From Chloroflexi bacterium UBA2235 (GTDB lineage Bacteria; Chloroflexota; UBA11872; UBA12225), in NCBI GenBank assembly GCA_002347925.1, contig DDYL01000198.1, positions 11,942 through 18,832 of the forward strand: DNA of 6,891 bases. The letters are read 5' to 3'. Shown here piece after piece: positions 5,913 through 6,891 of this stretch. Under the pieces are notes generated by a model. The model saw only the letters and a list, made by a program, of their open reading frames with translations. It was not told the DNA's origin and made no database searches. Each line of letters starts with the position of its first letter. The first letter of the stretch is position 1. Position numbers and translations under genes: made by a program.

Positions 5913-6824
5913 TCAGGCGCGGTCGTGCGCCATCACCGCACCGTGGGTGGAGACGGCATGGTCTTGCAACACGGAGGCTGTGTTGCCCGTCACGATCGAC
6001 ATGCCAAGCACTGAGGCAACCGGGATTGTCCCCGCACCAGTTGTCCCTTCCGGTTCCTGCTGGTAGGCGTAGGCATTGTGCAGGTGGATGCTTTCGTCCG
6101 CCTCGCACTCCACCTCGAACCACCGAACCGACGGGTCGGCGCGTAGCCAGACAACGGCATCGCGGAGGACGTCCTCCACGAACTTCGGATTGAAGTAGCC
6201 CTGTTCCGTGACAAACTTCTCGTCGGCGCGCTTGACCAGCGGGAAGATCTCGCAACTGCCAAGGGTCTCGCCGTGCCGGATCAGGTCCTCGAAGGTGAGG
6301 GTGGAATCGGCCGTCGGACGCACACGCAAGCGCAGCCATGCCCGCTGGTTGTGCGCGCCGGCCACCGAGATTTCCTTGCTGCAAGGGCAGACGGTCGTGA
6401 TCGGCACGTCCGCACCGATGACCAGGTCAAGCTGGTCACCATCCACGGTGGCGTCCACCTGGCAGGTGTAGCCCATGGTGCTGCGCTGCTGGCTGACCGG
6501 GGCTGCCTTCGTCATGAAGTAGGTGAAGGTGAGACCCACATGGGCGCGAACTGCACCCAGTCGCACCTGCGTTGCCGAAAGGAGTCCGGCAACGGTTGCG
6601 GGGGAGAGGGGTTCGTCCTTCCACACCTCGAGCATCTCGACGAGGCGGGACATGTGAGTGCCCTTGTATTCGGCAGGCAGGTCAACGGAAAGGCGCGTCA
6701 TCGCCGTCACCGTCTGCACGCCACCACTACGCTCCTGCACCCGCCACGGCAGTTCGACGCGCTTGATGCCGACGCGTTGCACGTCAACCTGTCGCTCGTC
6801 TGGTCGGCTCTGTACGTCGTTCAC
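5913..6824 (-). CDS. folE2: GTP cyclohydrolase IB, FolE2
   Basis: Converts GTP to 7,8-dihydroneopterin triphosphate, the entry step to tetrahydrofolate and, in many bacteria, to queuosine. Hallmarks: the N-terminal strand VDVQRVGIKRVELPWRV; SVDLPAEYKGTHMSRLVEML (46-65); TTVCPCSKEIS (143-153) with Cys146; GAHNQR with His158; KRADEKFVTEQGYFNPKFVED with Glu202 and Glu217; and ESIHLHNAYAY with Glu244 and His247. The spacing of these Cys, His and Glu residues agrees with the metal and active-site set I recall for the gonococcal enzyme. The start is GTG at 6824 with a weak AAGG upstream; the N-terminal sequence MNDVQSRPDERQ matches the family opening. FolE2 accepts metals other than zinc, and in some bacteria it replaces zinc-dependent FolE under zinc shortage; no Zur-like site is visible in the 67 upstream bases. 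About 48 residues after the last conserved motif form an unusual tail. Confidence 0.95.
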   Translation of the reverse strand: MNDVQSRPDERQVDVQRVGIKRVELPWRVQERSGGVQTVTAMTRLSVDLPAEYKGTHMSRLVEMLEVWKDEPLSPATVAGLLSATQVRLGAVRAHVGLTFTYFMTKAAPVSQQRSTMGYTCQVDATVDGDQLDLVIGADVPITTVCPCSKEISVAGAHNQRAWLRLRVRPTADSTLTFEDLIRHGETLGSCEIFPLVKRADEKFVTEQGYFNPKFVEDVLRDAVVWLRADPSVRWFEVECEADESIHLHNAYAYQQEPEGTTGAGTIPVASVLGMSIVTGNTASVLQDHAVSTHGAVMAHDRA

Positions 6825-6891
6825 AATGTTGCCTTGCGCCCGCTGCCTGTCGGTCTGACCGGCACGGTAAGGGGCCCTCTCTGAAAGACTG
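6825..6891 (-). promoter_or_regulatory. Upstream region of folE2
   Basis: Sixty-seven bases remain before the window edge. On the minus strand a weak AAGG lies about 7 bases ahead of the GTG. TACCGT (6869 down to 6864) could be a -10 of TAnnnT form, about 39 bases from the start, without a clear -35. No terminator, riboswitch or other gene can be supported here. Confidence 0.2.

Noticed and set aside
6273..6884. Plus-strand frame (203 codons) opposite folE2
   Set aside because: It mirrors the conserved folE2 frame and has no family resemblance or ribosome-binding site.

Overview
This GC-rich window (roughly 60-65% GC by eye) looks like the replication-origin end of a bacterial secondary replicon, such as a large plasmid or chromid, joined to ordinary metabolic genes. 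The initiator resembles the 'replication initiator protein A' (RPA) type of Deinococcus and Thermomicrobia/Chloroflexota replicons. GTG starts are common, and the metabolic genes are of housekeeping type. My best guess for the host is a thermomicrobial Chloroflexota or a relative, but the sequence alone does not settle the taxon.

Layout: (1) bases 1-409 hold no credible gene. They carry a tandem array of 21-22 bp iterons with core TCGCACYTTGTCGGG, followed by a spacer that should hold the initiator's promoter. (2) 410-2398 (+) encodes a 662-residue RPA-type initiator with an unusual C-terminal domain resembling DnaA domain I, joined through long Pro/Ala/Gly-rich linkers. A perfect 11-bp inverted repeat lies inside the linker-coding part. 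(3) A GC-rich hairpin just after the stop separates it from 2495-3253 (+), a soluble family-2 glycosyltransferase of the polyprenyl-phosphate sugar synthase (ALG5/DPM1-like) type. (4) 3392-4831 (+) is a phosphomannomutase/phosphoglucomutase with all four active-site motifs. (5) A 237-bp convergent gap with two hairpins follows. (6) On the minus strand, folE2 (GTP cyclohydrolase IB, 5913-6824) lies upstream of an alpha/beta hydrolase (5069-5788).

How the parts fit: the iterons and the initiator form a self-contained replication module. The hexose phosphomutase and the glycosyltransferase could act in sequence: mannose-1-P or glucose-1-P, then a nucleotide sugar, then a lipid-linked sugar. FolE2 starts folate and queuosine-type pterin synthesis and has no evident link to the hydrolase beside it. 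Essential-type genes next to a plasmid-type origin are what suggest a chromid or an integrated replicon. The most interesting element is the initiator architecture: an iteron-binding-type initiator carrying what looks like its own DnaA-type helicase-loading domain.
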